From Kryptolebias marmoratus (Eukaryota; Chordata; Actinopteri; Cyprinodontiformes; Rivulidae): DNA of 64,000 nt. Under the pieces are notes generated by a model that ran no database searches, was not told the origin of the DNA, and saw only the letters and a list, made by a program, of their open reading frames with translations. Where the stretch lies: assembly GCF_001649575.2 (NCBI RefSeq), contig NC_051435.1, positions 10,233,517-10,297,516 of the forward strand, given 5' to 3'. Below, piece by piece: positions 45,750 to 59,200 of the stretch. Each line of letters opens with the position of its first letter. The stretch's first letter is position 1. A program made the translations under genes and the position numbers.

Positions 45750-48312
45750 CTCAGGAAAGTCAGATTTAGCAGCGATGTGGCCAAGTTAGCTCATGATGAG
45801 GTGAGAAAGTTCAATAAAATACATGCATAAAGCAAAACAAAGTGAGGAGGCGGACTGGCAGAAACCTGAACATGATGTAAGCAAACATTCCTGCACTCAT
45901 GGGAGGCTTCTTGGTGAAAACGTAGAGCCTAATATAAGACACAATCACAGCTGAATAATAAAACTGAAAAAGCAGGAAAAGCATTGTATAATCTGGTTGT
46001 TTTTGGTAGAGATGTGTCAAGAAGACATGGTTGGATCCAAATATATCTCGCAGGATAAAGGCGTTGTGATGGAGCAGAGGAGGCTGGAAACAACAAAAAT
46101 AAAATAAAATAACAAAAGCAAGGGGACGTGCATTTAATTTGATGCTTTGAGGTCTAACTTACATGCAGACAGTTTTCGTCTTTGGTGTTTTAAAGAGATC
46201 TCAGTCGCAATTTCAAAAGGCAGCGAGAGCCATGATTTCCTGTCATGGAGAATATATACTATCTGTCAGCCACATGATGAGGAGCCCTTATATGGGCGAT
46301 AAATTTCACCGCTGGACTCAGGCAACAACAATACATGTAATGCCAGGATTCATCGAATACAAACAGATTACCTGCCTCAACTGCCCTCAGGTCAGCCTCA
46401 GAGTGCAGTTGAAATGCTCTGCTTCATTACATTTAGTTATCAGTTCAATTGTGCCGCACCTCTGCTGCAGAATGTACATGATTAGGGCAATAGTAGGTAA
46501 GAGAGTAGATAAATTGTGCAACCCCATGAAGTTTGATTCAGAGAGCTTCGTCACGACTGTGAGGTCCTTTAGTGAAATTATCCTCACTTATTAAAACTGT
46601 CTATCAAACATGTGGTGGAGTTAATGAATTTGCCGAGGTCAAAGCAGTTCTTCAGCAGAACACTGCCATCATTCTTGCACCATTCATCCTGAGCAATGAG
46701 CTCTAATCAGCATTTTCCACTTCACTGTATGAGCTGGAGTCCTCGGATTCCTGCATCATGTTAATTCTCTTGTCACAGAAAGGCATGAATAGAAAAGCCC
46801 TGCTGCAAAATTACATCGATCCATGCACCTACACTGTTTTCTGAAAAAAAAAAAAAAAAGAACAATGCAAGAAAAGCGTGGTTTCAAATGCACAATAAAT
46901 CTTTTTAACAAAGCTTACATGGAAATAGGAAAGCAGATTATTAAAGGTGCCCATGAGATGGGGAAGTACTGTACAGTACATTCAAGAGGCGTTGCTAGGA
47001 AACGCTACTGCTGGGTGAGTCAATGAGCAATCCACAGGCTCTGAGAGGAGGTACAATAGAAGAGACAGCCCAGCAGCCTCACCATAATCTCAGTCCACAT
47101 GGTCACTGCAATTAGGTTAATTAATATCATCCTAAAAGCCACTCCAGTTAAAAACTTTTTTTCCCCCCAGTACCACTCATTGAAATAATTGGATCAGAAA
47201 CTAAGAACAGTTTTTTCCAGAAGTGAATTACAGCGAGATCAGGTAACATTAGACACCTGAGAATGTCTAAAGGAGAAAAAATGATAAGTAAGAAAGAAGT
47301 TATAAGAAAAAGAGTGATTAGTGGCAACTGACGTGCAGGAAAAATGAGAAAATTGTCACATTTAGATGCTCAATATTTAATTTTGTTTGTTTTTTGGGGT
47401 CAGAGATGTGCAAATAGAGCGCAGCCAAACCCATGCACACAGCCACCATCATATACTGGCTCACCTATAATGACACGCTGCTCTCCTGTCAGATGAGCTC
47501 TGTCAGGTATAGATTTTTCACGTTGATATGGACTGCAGGCCACTTTTCCCCGAAGGGATGGTGAAAAAGTATTTTTTCTTTTTTTATATCTTTTGCATAA
47601 CACCCCATGCTGTTCGTGCTGTACATTTGAACCTGATGGAAAAACAAGATGGATTACACAGCCTCAGGAGGATAATAAATCCTGCAGAATCTTTTAGAGA
47701 TTGTTTTCTATATTAGGTTTAACACAAGCACAGATCACAGTGGTATGTTTTTGTAATTTGTTTCTATCTGCATTTCTTTGCATTAGAAATTTGGACTCGA
47801 TTATTTTGTTTTGCCTACTTGTAATGAAGCAGTTTTGACAATCTTATTTATATTCAAAGACATTTACAAGATGATTGGATAACCGCAATCTGGATTTTCA
47901 AGGCTAGTTGCTTTGTGAATAGCAAATAATATGTGAATATATTCAGAATCCTGTTTACAGAGTGCTTTGCAGTACAGTTACAGCTCTTTCTACAAAATAA
48001 AGGGACCCTACTGGAAATAGACTCAGGAAGAGAATGCAATCCTTCAGCTCACTGAGGACAGGTGATGCCAGAGTTCCTGCAGGATGTGAGCCTGTTCGCA
48101 GCATGTGTCTTCATTTACAGTGACAGCATTGGGCTTGTGCGACATTAACCTCGGGTACAAAAACAGTCCTAACAGAGTCAGAAAGTGTTGGCGGAAAAGA
48201 GCCTTTTTTAAGATTTGTCAAATTGCTTACATGACTAAAACTTTGCATGAACCTCATGCTCGAATTATCTGTCAGCGCATTAGCACTAATGTATGCTATA
48301 CATAAGGGAGGG

Positions 48313-48655
48313 TTTTCTGGATTTGCTTGCAAATTTGTTCCAGTGCCTGCCTTGTATTTAGTGGCTCTTTCTTACTCTGTTAACAACACTTCTTTTTTGC
48401 TCAGCAGTCAAGTCATTAGCATACTTTTCATCCCTCCTCATACTTAATGATACCAAACCTGTCATCATGTTACACAACAAATGCACAACATGAGACATCT
48501 TAAATGAACACAACCATTTTCAACTTGCAGCTGTCAGATAAGCTGACTGCTGCTACCAGCAACCCCAACGTGAGAAAATTTGGATTTGACTTAAGGTTTA
48601 ATAGTCACATTTCAAGGACAACAGCGCCATCTTTAGAAACTTTACGGCATCGTTG
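48313..48655 (+). repeat. Direct-repeat segment, upstream copy
   Basis: About 340 bp matching 50410-50742 at roughly 80 percent by eye. Shared blocks include 'gcaaatttgttccag', 'cttgtatttagtgg', 'catgttacacaac' and 'ctgtcagataagctg'. Also shared are 'atttggatttgactt' and 'gcgccatct'. Reading frames across the pair are similar, but both contain stops and no known domain is seen. Confidence 0.7.
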
Positions 48656-48660
48656 TTGAA

Positions 48661-48795
48661 TAATCCATCCATCCATCCATCAGCCATCCATTTTCTTTAC
48701 CTGCTTTTACCTTTTTTGGTTGCAGGGGAGCTGGTGCCTTCTTTCAGGCGGGGTACACCCTGAACAGGTTGCAAGTCCATCACAGGGCCACATAA
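48661..48795 (+). repeat. Teleost CCATCC-type interspersed repeat, 5'-truncated body
   Basis: Starts with (ATCC)n, then 'ccattttctttacctgcttt', 'gcaggggagctggtgcc', 'gcggggtacaccctgaacag' and 'agtccatcacagggccaca'. This is the order of a repeat found in many teleosts. The second half of the element is missing. It directly follows the direct-repeat segment. Confidence 0.75.
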
Positions 48796-49884
48796 ATGCT
48801 GAATAATCATCCTTTTAGTTTCTCTCAGCTTCCTCCAATCGTGGAACATTTCAGCCATAAATGCTCAGTTGGTGACCTCTGCGTGATGCTTCTCCAAGCC
48901 CCACAGAGTCTATAATCTCACTCTCCCACAGCCACTTTCTCGGTCTGCTGCTTTTAAACCACATGACTGTTCATTATTAGGCTCACCATCTGTCCAGGTG
49001 GGTCAGGAGGAAGACTGACAGCACTTTTTGGAAACGAAAGTCATCTGGTGCTGTTATATATTCTTCTTTTTTATGCATTAGAACAGGTTATGTTGTAACA
49101 CAACAAGTTCTTATTTAAAAAATCTGTATTTCAATTTCTTTTTTAAAGGTAATTAAGCCTAAGAAAGACTGGCTACAGAAATTACAAGCTTTAGCTTTTG
49201 ATTATATTTGGTATATTCATGTCTTTATTTTTCAAAACTTGTTCATTAGAATAAATAGTACCAAACACCGGCACAAAGTAACAGGTTCACTTTTGTTGCT
49301 TTTTCAGCTGCTTATCATATAAAATCATCTTTTAGACATCGTCTTGTTGTTAAATTTACTTTGAAACTACATAAACTTGTGATCCCAAATATCCTTGGTT
49401 AAACCATACAAACTTAGATAAAGACAAACAAACAAACAAACAAATGAGAGCATAATGACAACACAAATAGATTAAACTCATGTCCTACATTTCCAAATTT
49501 ATCACTATGGTTATGTTTGTGACAAATATAGAAAAAAAATTTTTTTTTTTAATTTGATTTTTGTAGATCATCACAGGGACTTTTGAAACGACATATAGTC
49601 CACTGTAAGGCAAACCAGACGTTGGTGTTGCTGACAATCATTTTTTAAATCAGCTAACTTGTGGACAGGATTTCATTCAGAAAGATAATCATCAATGAAC
49701 ACAAACCTTTTTATTTACTGTGATAAACTATTTGTTTTTGACAGCGTACCCTAAACTAAGTGAGTTTTTATTTGTCATATATAAAGTTTGTTATATTTTC
49801 AATCAAGTTCTTCAGCAGTGTGATACAACAACCACTGAAATCTATCATAACTTTGCTTTTTAAAAAATAGCTCTGGTAATAAAG

Positions 49885-50200
49885 TGGGGCTGCACTATTG
49901 CCTCACAGCAAGAAGGCTGCAGGTTCTAACCTTGCCCAGGGGCTTTCTGGATGAAGTTTGCATGTGTGGGTTTTCTCTAAGTACACCGGTGTCCTCCTAC
50001 AGTCCAGAAAGTTCCATGTTGGGTTATATAGCAATTCCAAATTGGCCGTAGGTGTGAGTGTGTGCATGAATGATGGTTTGTCCCTATGTGGCCCTGTGAT
50101 GGACTGGCAGCCGTTCCAGGTGGACACCATCTTTCACCCATTAGCTGTTAGAGAAGGGAACCAGCTCCCCGAGACCCTGAACAAGATGGTTGGATGGTAA
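49885..50200 (-). repeat. Teleost CCATCC-type interspersed repeat, inverted near-full copy
   Basis: On the minus strand: 'ccatccaaccatcttgttca', 'ggagctggttccc', 'ctgccagtccatcacagggc', 'gaattgctatataacccaac', 'tgtaggaggacaccggtgta' and 'agaaccTGCAGCCTTCTTGC'. The full order of the family is present. Open frames here are shadows of the repeat. Confidence 0.78.
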
Positions 50201-50409
50201 AGTGTTTTTTGCTTTGCCCACACTTTTACATTCTATGTTAGATATATTGGTTTTTAAGACACTGACATTTCTCCTTTGGGATTTTTTTCTATGTTTTTTA
50301 TTTATTTCCTGTCAAAACATGTATTACAAATAGCCACTACTTTTTTTTTATTAAAAACATATTTACTGTACAGAAGCAGCCATCAAGTCAAAAAAGAAGT
50401 TTCAAGTTT

Positions 50410-50742
50410 TTTTTCTGTTTGCAAATTTGTTCCAGCATCTGTCTTGTATTTAGTGGTTCTGCTTTACTTTGTTGACAGTGTTTCACTTTTGCTCAGTCAA
50501 GTCATCACATTAGCATATTTTTCATCTCTACTCACACCTAATGACACCGAACCTGTCTTGATGTTACACAACCAATGCACAACACGAGACACATCTTAAA
50601 TGAATGTTTGAGCCTTTTTTCAACTTCCTGCTGTCAGATAAGCTGCCTGCTGTATGAGATGAGGATATTTGGATTTGACTTCAGGTCATATTATAAGAAT
50701 AATGGCGCCATCTAGCGCTTGTATAGAAACTTTACAGCAAGG
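50410..50742 (+). repeat. Direct-repeat segment, downstream copy
   Basis: Second copy of 48313-48655, about 2.1 kb downstream in the same orientation. The GCGCCATCTAGCG run at 50705-50717 resembles the reverse of a CTCF core. The upstream copy retains only GCGCCATCT there. Confidence 0.7.
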
Positions 50743-51336
50743 TTTCAAACCAAAGCAATGGGCTAAATTATAGTTCTTTGCTTTTCCTCAGCTCTGATAA
50801 CAATGACAAAAGTCTATGAGATGTGTTGGTTGTGTCTTATATTACACTACTTTAATTTATTTTTGGTCAAAACACTGGATTTTTCTCAGTTTTCTACATG
50901 CTCATCCTTGGACCTTTGCTGTTTAACGCCTTAACTTCTGTGATTTTTTTCATTTTCTGTGTCATAGAAATGAAACCTAATAAAAAAAAATACAACAATG
51001 TGTACAATCCTATGTGTGTGAGGGTGTGTGGCATTTCTCCCATATGTTTTTCTTTTTGTTTTTTCTGCCTTCATATTGTTTTAACAGGGGATCCCATCAT
51101 AGCTGTCACCAGGGCAGTCCCCCACAGACTGATGTCATCATGTTTCACTGGAGAAGCCAGACAAATGGTGTCACGGCACAGGGGGAACAAAAATATGCCA
51201 CAGTTGAAGGTTTAAATGGGGAACCATCAAACCATCATGCTTCTTTGTTGTACAACATCTGTTCTAAGATGTCAAATACACATTTTCTTGTTACGACCCT
51301 GCAAAATACTGCTTTGTATGATTATTTCCCTCTGCT

Positions 51337-51748
51337 GAAAGCAAAAGACATTAGCAAAAGATTTCATGAACCAGTGAACAGATTTTAATATTTTTTTCAG
51401 GAAATAATCAGTGGATGCACATCTGCAACTGATTAACCTTTGGAACCAACCCAATTAAATATGGCCGCCAAAACCAACTGGCATTAAAAACCACAGAAAT
51501 GACTACACCTCAATCAGATTTAAAGATATTCAGCTTAAATTTGTTGTGGTAGTAGCTGAGAATCATTCTCAACACAGAATCTTGAGTGCTGCCACATCTC
51601 ATATAAGCTCACTATATTGTAAGAGGTCACGTTTAACATTATTTTTAAAGTTTAAAAACTGCTAGAACTTCGTCTCATTATAAGATAACTCTCACTTGAA
51701 ATGCAGTAGGTCCTATGCATTCCTAAAAGGAATCCTAGGCCTTTAATT
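51337..51748 (+). repeat. Dispersed repeat family A, copy 9
   Basis: 'gcaaaagatttcatgaacca', 'aaatatggccgccaaaacca' (YY1-like core), 'ttgttgtggtagtagctgag' and 'tatgcattcctaaaaggaat' with 'cctaggcctttaatt'. The terminal hairpin is near-perfect. Confidence 0.78.
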
Positions 51749-51966
51749 AAATTTGTGATTAAATGATTTACTTCACTGTCTTTTGTGGGACACTTGTGAA
51801 TTTCTTGTTTTTGCTTTGACTTTGAGTCTGTAGTGTTAGCATTTAAAATGAAACGTGATTATATTAGAAAAGTTTTACAATTGCAGGAAATAGTACAAAT
51901 AGTACAACTATTCAGTTTCCTGTAAGATTTTAAATAACGTCACTGTCCTGTATGTTTACCTAAAAC

Positions 51967-52312
51967 ATCCATCCATCCATTTTCTTTACCCAGTTCTCCT
52001 TTCTGGGTCGCAGGGAACTGGTGCCTCTCTCCAGCAGTCACTGTGTTGGAGTTGAGGGACACCCTGGACAGGTCACAAATCCATCACAAGGACATATAGA
52101 GACAAATGAGACAAACAACCATTCACACTCTCACTTAGGAACAATTTTACAGTTACCAATTAACCTAACATGCATGTTTTTGGTCTGTGGGAGGAAACCA
52201 AAGTAAACCCACATGCACACACAAACTCCACCCAGAAAGACCCCAGGCTGGGAAGCGATCCTGCGACCTTCTTACCTTCTTACTGGCTCTAACCACTGCG
52301 CCGCTGTTCCAC
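51967..52312 (+). repeat. Teleost CCATCC-type interspersed repeat, full-length copy
   Basis: Runs from 'catccatccatccattttct' through 'tctgggtcgcagggaactgg', 'gacaccctggacaggtcaca' and 'aattaacctaacatgcatgt'. It continues with 'tttggtctgtgggaggaaac' and 'ctctaaccactgcgccgctg'. This is the best-preserved copy in the window, about 346 bp. Confidence 0.82.
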
Positions 52313-52663
52313 CCACCTAAAATATCTTCAAAAGCAAAGAGGTAAGAAATCACAAACCTGGTTACAGGGATGTAATTCTTAAAGTCTTTTAGACTGATTG
52401 TGAATTCAATCAGATCAAAACTGAGCGTAAACACTTAAAGTGCATGTGCATTATATACAGTAACTGTAACATAATAAATATCTATATTCCATAGTTTCAG
52501 TCCAAATATTTTCACATCTTATTGTAACATGGAGAAAATATATGGTATGAGAAACATTTGCAGGAACCAACAATTTCAGGAACCAGAACATTAAAAGCAA
52601 ACTAATACTCTAATTTCATTAAAAATAAATATATGTCTTGTGGATCTTAAACAGAAGAAAATC

Positions 52664-52720
52664 AAGGTACAAGAATGTACCTAAAAAGGTACATTGGCTT
52701 GTTGTTTTAATGTACCCAAG
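52664..52720. repeat. GGTAC/GTACC palindromic short element
   Basis: Alternating 'ggtacaagaatgtacc' and 'ggtacattgg...aatgtacc' make nested inverted repeats within 57 bp. Comparable GGTAC-phased elements occur in other fish genomes, from memory. No function inferred. Confidence 0.45.
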
Positions 52721-52751
52721 AAGGGAATGATGCCTTTAGCAATTTCACACT

Positions 52752-53215
52752 TACAGGTGTAGCCATTTTTGTTTCCTCAACTCAGTTGGCTGTGGTGGCC
52801 ATTTTAATTTGAGTTGACTTCAAAATATAACCAGCTGTAGCTGTACATCCAGCGATTTCTTTCCAAATGTTTCATTCCAGTGGTTCATGAAAAATTTTGC
52901 TAACAGACAGAGTTGACTCATTTTAAAACCAGCATGTGCTGGGGATAACTCTCAGCTACCACCACACCAACATTTAGCTCAATATCAGTAAAACTGACTG
53001 AGTGATATTTATTTCTGTTTGCTAAGGTCACTGAGATTTGGCAGCCATCTTGAATTGACAATCAAAGTCAATCAGTTGTAGATGTGCATGTGATAATTAC
53101 TTTCTGAGAGTTCCATAAAAACTTGTACATCATGAGATGTTTTCCAACACCACATGAACATACACACACACGCAAGAAGAGGCAAAACCATTATCACCCT
53201 TTTGCCTTGGGCGGT
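52752..53215 (-). repeat. Dispersed repeat family A, copy 10 (inverted, two tandem units)
   Basis: On the minus strand the head 'ccgcccaaggcaaaagggtg' (about 53215) leads through 'aacatctcatgatgtacaag' and 'caattcaagatggctgccaa' (YY1-like core at about 53042-53058). Then come 'ttggtgtggtggtagctgag', the linker and a second 'ttttcatgaaccactggaat' (about 52880). Two units of roughly 270 bp are therefore joined head to tail. Confidence 0.76.
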
Positions 53216-56200
53216 GGGGAAAAAACCTGCAGATCTGAATTTTGTCCACTAGATGTCAGGAAGCCCACAGGTTTCAGAGTAAAGTTACCAACCTCCTGCT
53301 TTCAGTAAAGTCCTGTGTGGGAGTTTGTGAAAAACAAACAAACAAACAAACAAATAAAAATCAACTTTAAGGAATTATTATATTTGTATAATTCAATGCC
53401 TAAATGATTTAAATTCTAAAGAAATATTTAAATCACTGCTTTTACTTAATCTAATCTGAAAATCTACATTTAGTCAATCTGTTATAGCGTAAGTAAACAA
53501 CACCAGACCGTTTTCAAGTCCTCTTGTATTTGTGAGTACTGTACCTCCAAACCTACAATATTTCAGACTTTTAAGTTTTCTATAACAACACTGAGTTGCT
53601 GATTTATGTTTTGATCATTAAAACATCGCTCTGGATTATTTTTTGATTAATAAAAAATTCTGAAATGATCCCTTGCTGTTTGGTTTTCTCATCATGATAC
53701 AGAGTCACGAGCCTCACAGAGTCATGTGTGATTGTCGTCAGAAGATGGCAATGGTGTCAGGTTATTGCTTGGCTGCCAGTGTTGGTGGGCCAGAGAGGCA
53801 CCGGCTCCACACTAAGCAGGGTTCCTTTCTGCCTGCTGGAGATCTTGTACTTGCTTCTTCAGTCAGCCTTAAGCCGCTGTCCCCACGCAGGGCTCCCTTC
53901 GCCAGCGTTCACCTAAATCTGTCACACAGATTTGACACTGCGTCACTTGGAGTGCACTCTGAAATGACATGTATATAATGTGGAATATTGTGCACATTTA
54001 CAGCCCGGACTTCCCTTAGAGCGTTACCCGTTTTCATGGGTGTCTGTGTGTGAGTGGGGGGGTTATTTGTTTTAATTTACAATTAAGCTTTTTCTTTTTT
54101 AAAAAACAACAACTTCTTGCATAAAATGTCTTTAACAAGTGTTGACAAATACAAACACAGAACACTTGATTAGTTCTACTAAAATAATAAAAAAAAAAGA
54201 TATATTTTTGCTGCAAAAACCAGCTTAAATTGTGAAAAATAGAGTTTTTAAAACTCAACCATGAAAAAGGAGCGATACAGCCTAACTGATTTTAATCAGA
54301 ATTAGTGGGCAGCGTACTGACTTTTAACAAAAGTGTCGTCCTTACATTTCAGTGCCCTGTCAAAAATGTTACTGTCAAGCATTTGCCATGTTTAGGCCAT
54401 AAACAACACAAATCAAATCAAATTAGCCTCACAGCTTTTAATGCATAAGGACGGACGCTACATTTTTGGAGTTTATTTTTACCCCTTTAAACAAAACTTA
54501 TATACTCTGGTGCAAATTTTAGTATAAAGTCATTTTAGTCTCTGTTTTCAGAATAATCTAAATGGATGAGGATGTAAAATAAATGTTAGAGGTGTTTTCA
54601 TTGTGGGCATTTGAATAGGTGTACAATAATTGTTAAATTTGTTATATAATTTATATAAAAGATAAAAATCAATTTGTATATTTAGTTTTAATTTCTGACA
54701 AATATTGACATTGTTTTCCTCATTTCACAAATTATGTCATTTTAAATTACTTGCTGGAAGGGTTTCTTAGTAATTTCCGAGACTTGACAAAATGTCTTTG
54801 CTGTTCTTATTCTGGCTTTTAAAGCCAATTGAAGAAGAAGCTCCTGCCTCAAGAAAGTTCTGAATTTAGAACAAAGACAGCAGACTGAGTGCCCATTCCC
54901 TCTGTTCGTTTCTTCCCCCTCACATGGCTTTCACTCGGCCACTTTCTTCTGTAGTATTTACTGGATAAAATTGTTGCAACTGGCCAGTAAGAAGGATTTT
55001 CTCTCCCCAGCTGCTGTGGATTTTGCCAGTTTGTGCTGCACAAAGTGGCTCGAAACTGGGCTGTAGTTTATGGATCTCGAGGCATAAAGTTTCAGGTTCA
55101 GGAAGAATTTGTTTAGAATTTCGGCAGCACTGTAAAATATAGTGCTGTGGATCATTACAGTTTATATATGTCCAGCTCCAAATGAGTAGTCATACTCCTC
55201 GGGGAATTTCCAGGTCTTTTAAAAGAAAACATATTAAAAATCTGCTAAATAAGTTGACAACAACAGATTAAGCTTCTTCTTTCCGCAGGTAATGAGTTTG
55301 ATCAGTTTTTGACCTTTGCAATTTTCTAAAGCCCTCCCCTCTTTTTTTTAATTCTCCAAGCTCGGCGTAAAAGCGTTGCTCTGCTCTCTTTAAACTGAGA
55401 ATTTGAAAGGGACACAGTGATAAAATGTAAGAAAAATGCACAGGTACAGAAATTAAATCACAAAGGGATCTTTTTAAAGCATTTGTAAAATGTTTAAAAC
55501 ACTTTCTTAACATACAGTAAAAGGAGTCAGAAAAACTTTTTTTTGTCCATAAATAATAATCCAGGGGATACTTATTTTCTCACACAGGTGTTTAGGATCC
55601 GCTCTGAGATAAATCATGATTTGTAAACTTTCACACAGACAGCAGTGACAGGTTTCCTTCGATAATGTAGAAAAATGGAGAAAGAGAAGGCTGGGCTTAA
55701 GTAGAGCTGTGATTTAGAGCGCAGAGATGCAGCATCTCTCCTATCCAGTGGAGGCCCTCCTGGGTTTGATTTAATTCTCTCCCTGCACTATTAAAAAGGC
55801 CTTCCACTACCTTCAGTGCGTGCACCTTGCTGTCATAACTGGCACAAAATCATTAATCAATGCCGCTTGTAGCCAGTGCGAGTAAGGTCTTTCTCAGTGT
55901 ATATTTTTTTCATTATTGATTGTGTGTGTAAAGCATGAAGAAGTACAAAGATAGGTGTCCTCCTGTGTTGGAATGACCATATTAGGCCATGAGATGAGGA
56001 AGCTATTTGTGCTTCAAGTTCATAAAACACTTTTCAATCCTGCTGGGAGCAAAACTTTGAAATGTTTCTTAATTTAAACTGTTGAGATTTTGGTTCCTGA
56101 ACTCAACAATGATCCCACATTGGAAGTATGACAAGCAGTTATTTGGTGCAATAAACTGAAAGGCACTGAATGTCAGTGTGTCCCGGCTTTGTTGTTTAAT

Positions 56201-59200
56201 TTATTTTCTTTTCAAAGTGAAGGGAGGTGGCCTTGCTGTGAGAGTTAGTCATTGATGTGGCTATAGTTAGTCCGTCCCCTGCTGCGACTGTCTGTTGGAG
56301 ATGCTACTTCCTCTTTAGTGCTCGCTCATGGCTTCCTCTGCCCCAGAGATGATCACCTCTGTCTGTTTGGCTGCATTTTGTATGGAGCTGGGTGCGAACA
56401 AAAGACATAAGTGAGGACAGAGGCAGAGTCACTTTGTGCTGCAGCCAAACCTTCCAGGCAAAGCAAAGCACTCCTGACACACTGAGAGGTGGCAGGAATT
56501 TGTTTTTCTCTCATTTTAACTAATGACTTTATTGTTTTGTAAAGAGTGTTGAATGTTCTGTACAATATTTGTATGCATTTTTTATATAATAATAATCTTA
56601 ACAACAAAAAAAATCTTTGTTTATTGATAAACAAAAAAAGAAATCGGTCCATTTCGTAGGTTTAGGTCAGTTTATGTAAAACAAAATTCTAAATATTTCT
56701 TGCAAAACATGGTTACAGACAGAATGCAATTACATGATGCAATTTGTTATGATCTGTATGAATAAATCTTATATAAATTACCTTAGCTTTATGGTGAACA
56801 GAGGGCACATTTTGTAAAGAAAAGCAGTGTCATTCCTGCAGTTTGATCCTATCTTTTAACCGCCTTCATTTGTTCTATTTAGGGAAATAATGATACTAAA
56901 TTGTTTTATCAACAACTAACTAATGGGCTTATCAGCAATTGACAAACCCCCCGCTCAATAATCTTAAAATAAATGGAAGGAATCTGTTACGACCAGAAAG
57001 CCCTTTTCCTCGGCTGTCTTAAATATTGATGCTTACAGTAATTTGTCCCCATTTTCATTGATTTCTTGTTTTGCTGTCCGCTAACGTCATAAAGAAGATA
57101 AATACTGACGGAAATGAGCGGAGCTTTTCACCAGAGATGATCCAGATGCTGACGCCGTTCACTCATCAGCCGAAGTTTTTATTGTTTGTTTTTTAAGGAA
57201 ACAGCCATCATGGTCACCTTTTGGCTTTCCATGAGGGCTGAGGTCACGGCGGTGTCTCCTGGCAACAGATCAGGCATGCTGTCGATGCTGCAGGAAGTCT
57301 GCCTGAAACCTGAAGATGCTGATCAGAGCTGGCAGGGGATGTGTTGGCGTGCTAATTGTAATTCATAAGTCAGATGGAAAGAGGTGTGGCTTTTGCAGTG
57401 GTTTGTTAAGGTGAGAGAAATAAACCCTGACATAAACCAAACAAACAAAAAAACAAGAACTGATTCAGAATATCTTACTTTTTCTAAAGCAGTGAGCTAA
57501 ATTAAAACATTTTTATTGGGAAAAAAATCTTTGCCTATGTGTATCCTCCTATTATCACATATCTATAAGATTTTTAAAGTGTGCATGTTCTTAGACCCAG
57601 AAAGGTTTATTATCCTACAGTGAAATTGGAAAAAGGTTTTTTTCTTTATTTTGAAGATCTCTGCCTAAAAAAATGTGAAGTCTTGCTGGATTTTATCAGA
57701 TTTCTATTGCAGAGGCTGGAATGCGTTGCAAAGCCCGGCCTCCAAGGGCTAGCATATAGCTCTCTCTGCGGGCTTTGTACAGGATGAAGAAGTCATAATC
57801 CTCAAACAGAGTTAAATTCCTCCAGAAAGGCTCTTGATCCTGAATCCACTCATTTTCTTCAAACAACTTAGCACCAAAAGAAAAGGGGATATTTGAGCAT
57901 GGCTGAAATCCTTGATTGAAATCTGCGACAAGTGGTCACAGACAGGCGCGCATCAATACACGTGCACGCACGCGACACAAATAGCCCAAGCACACGTGAA
58001 TGCATGCGCACCTCCCCAGCCGTCGCCTGCTGTCGGAGAGAGCCTACACCAGGTTGTTGAGTGGGCCTCTCTGAGCTCTCATTAAAAGGTAAACTTCTCT
58101 GAGGCCGGGGGATTCGTGTCAATCACAGGCTGTGTTTTTGCACGGAGCCCAACGCCTGCTCTCTCCCCCCTGTCAGAAGCTGTTATCACCCTCAAAGCCA
58201 TATCAGAATGCTGTTTGTTCTGCGCTTTAGTTTCACCCACACAGCAGATTCAAAAAGGTACAGGTCTATTTGATAGTGTATATTTCATTGCCGGAGAGAG
58301 ACTGTGTTTGTCTTGCTGTGTTTGTCAGCTCATATTTGAGCTGAGGGTTCCTATTAAAACTAAACACCATACCAGAAGAATATTGCCACCGCTGGGTTCT
58401 TTTAAATCGCATATTGAGCCCATGGAGTGTGGAAGCAATTTAGTTGTAGCACAGTTTTTTTTTAAGTGTGTCTTGGCTTGTGATGTTTCTATTTACTCTT
58501 GATTTCCATTTATTTACACACAGCAGCCTTTTTCGACATATTTCATATGATAATTACTTTAGTTATATTGTCATTTTCAAATTTCTGAAAAATACTCCCT
58601 TTTTATGCAATTCCACTCATTTAATAAATGTCTTGGAAGGAATGGCTAGCTACAGAGAAAGAAATTAATAAAATTCTGAAGTCAGTGTAGACTTAAAACA
58701 AAGATTTGTCTGTATGATCAGACTTTATATTAAAAAATACTGTTCTAAATGACTGAGGAAAGTTGTGTTTCACTATTCAGATATAATTTTTGTGATTAAT
58801 TCTGAATGAATAAATGACTAAGTTAATAATGTTTGTGTCCAACAATGATTTGATATAGCAATATCTGATAAAATATATTTAATTAAATAAATTAAAATTA
58901 CTCCCCTGAGAATGTGGAGTATTACGGTGTTATCATCTAATATTGATAACAATATAAACTTGCTTACTGAACAAAGCAATTCGCAAATTTTGCAGTTTTT
59001 TTTTTCAAGTTACAGGTGAAATATGGTTAGGTTAAATGTGACGTCATCCTCAGATCTGAGGTAAACTGAACACAGCATGAACCTGACAGGACTGATGAGG
59101 CTAGCCCGAGCTCAGCCAAAATTAAAGTAAAATGCTGCTGTCTTAAGACAGCTCTAATTACAAAAAAAAATCATAGTAAATCATACATAACCATTTCTGC

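Larger units (their letters stand above)
36056..48300. other. Intergenic stretch with few recognised elements
   Basis: Contains repeat copy 8 (37307-37670), the MITE-like element at 38801-39047, a GT run at 45721-45749 and a poly-A of about 15 at 46843. At 43385-43625 is a stretch with 'tttggttaggatgg' and 'ttttggtgcctaacc' wording common in fish repeats. Bases 44460-44940 are unique-looking and could be conserved, with no coding signal. The 143-codon frame at 46163-46594 has no recognisable features. The rest shows nothing I can name. Confidence 0.65.

Noticed and set aside
46163..46594. 143-codon plus-strand open frame downstream of kcnj3
   Set aside because: Starts with ATG but has no recognisable motif, no splice context and no neighbouring exons.
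59094..59115. Second hammerhead-like CTGATGAGG at 59095
   Set aside because: The first core segment and a self-complementary GGCTAGCC follow, but the required GAAA segment is absent (CGAG instead).
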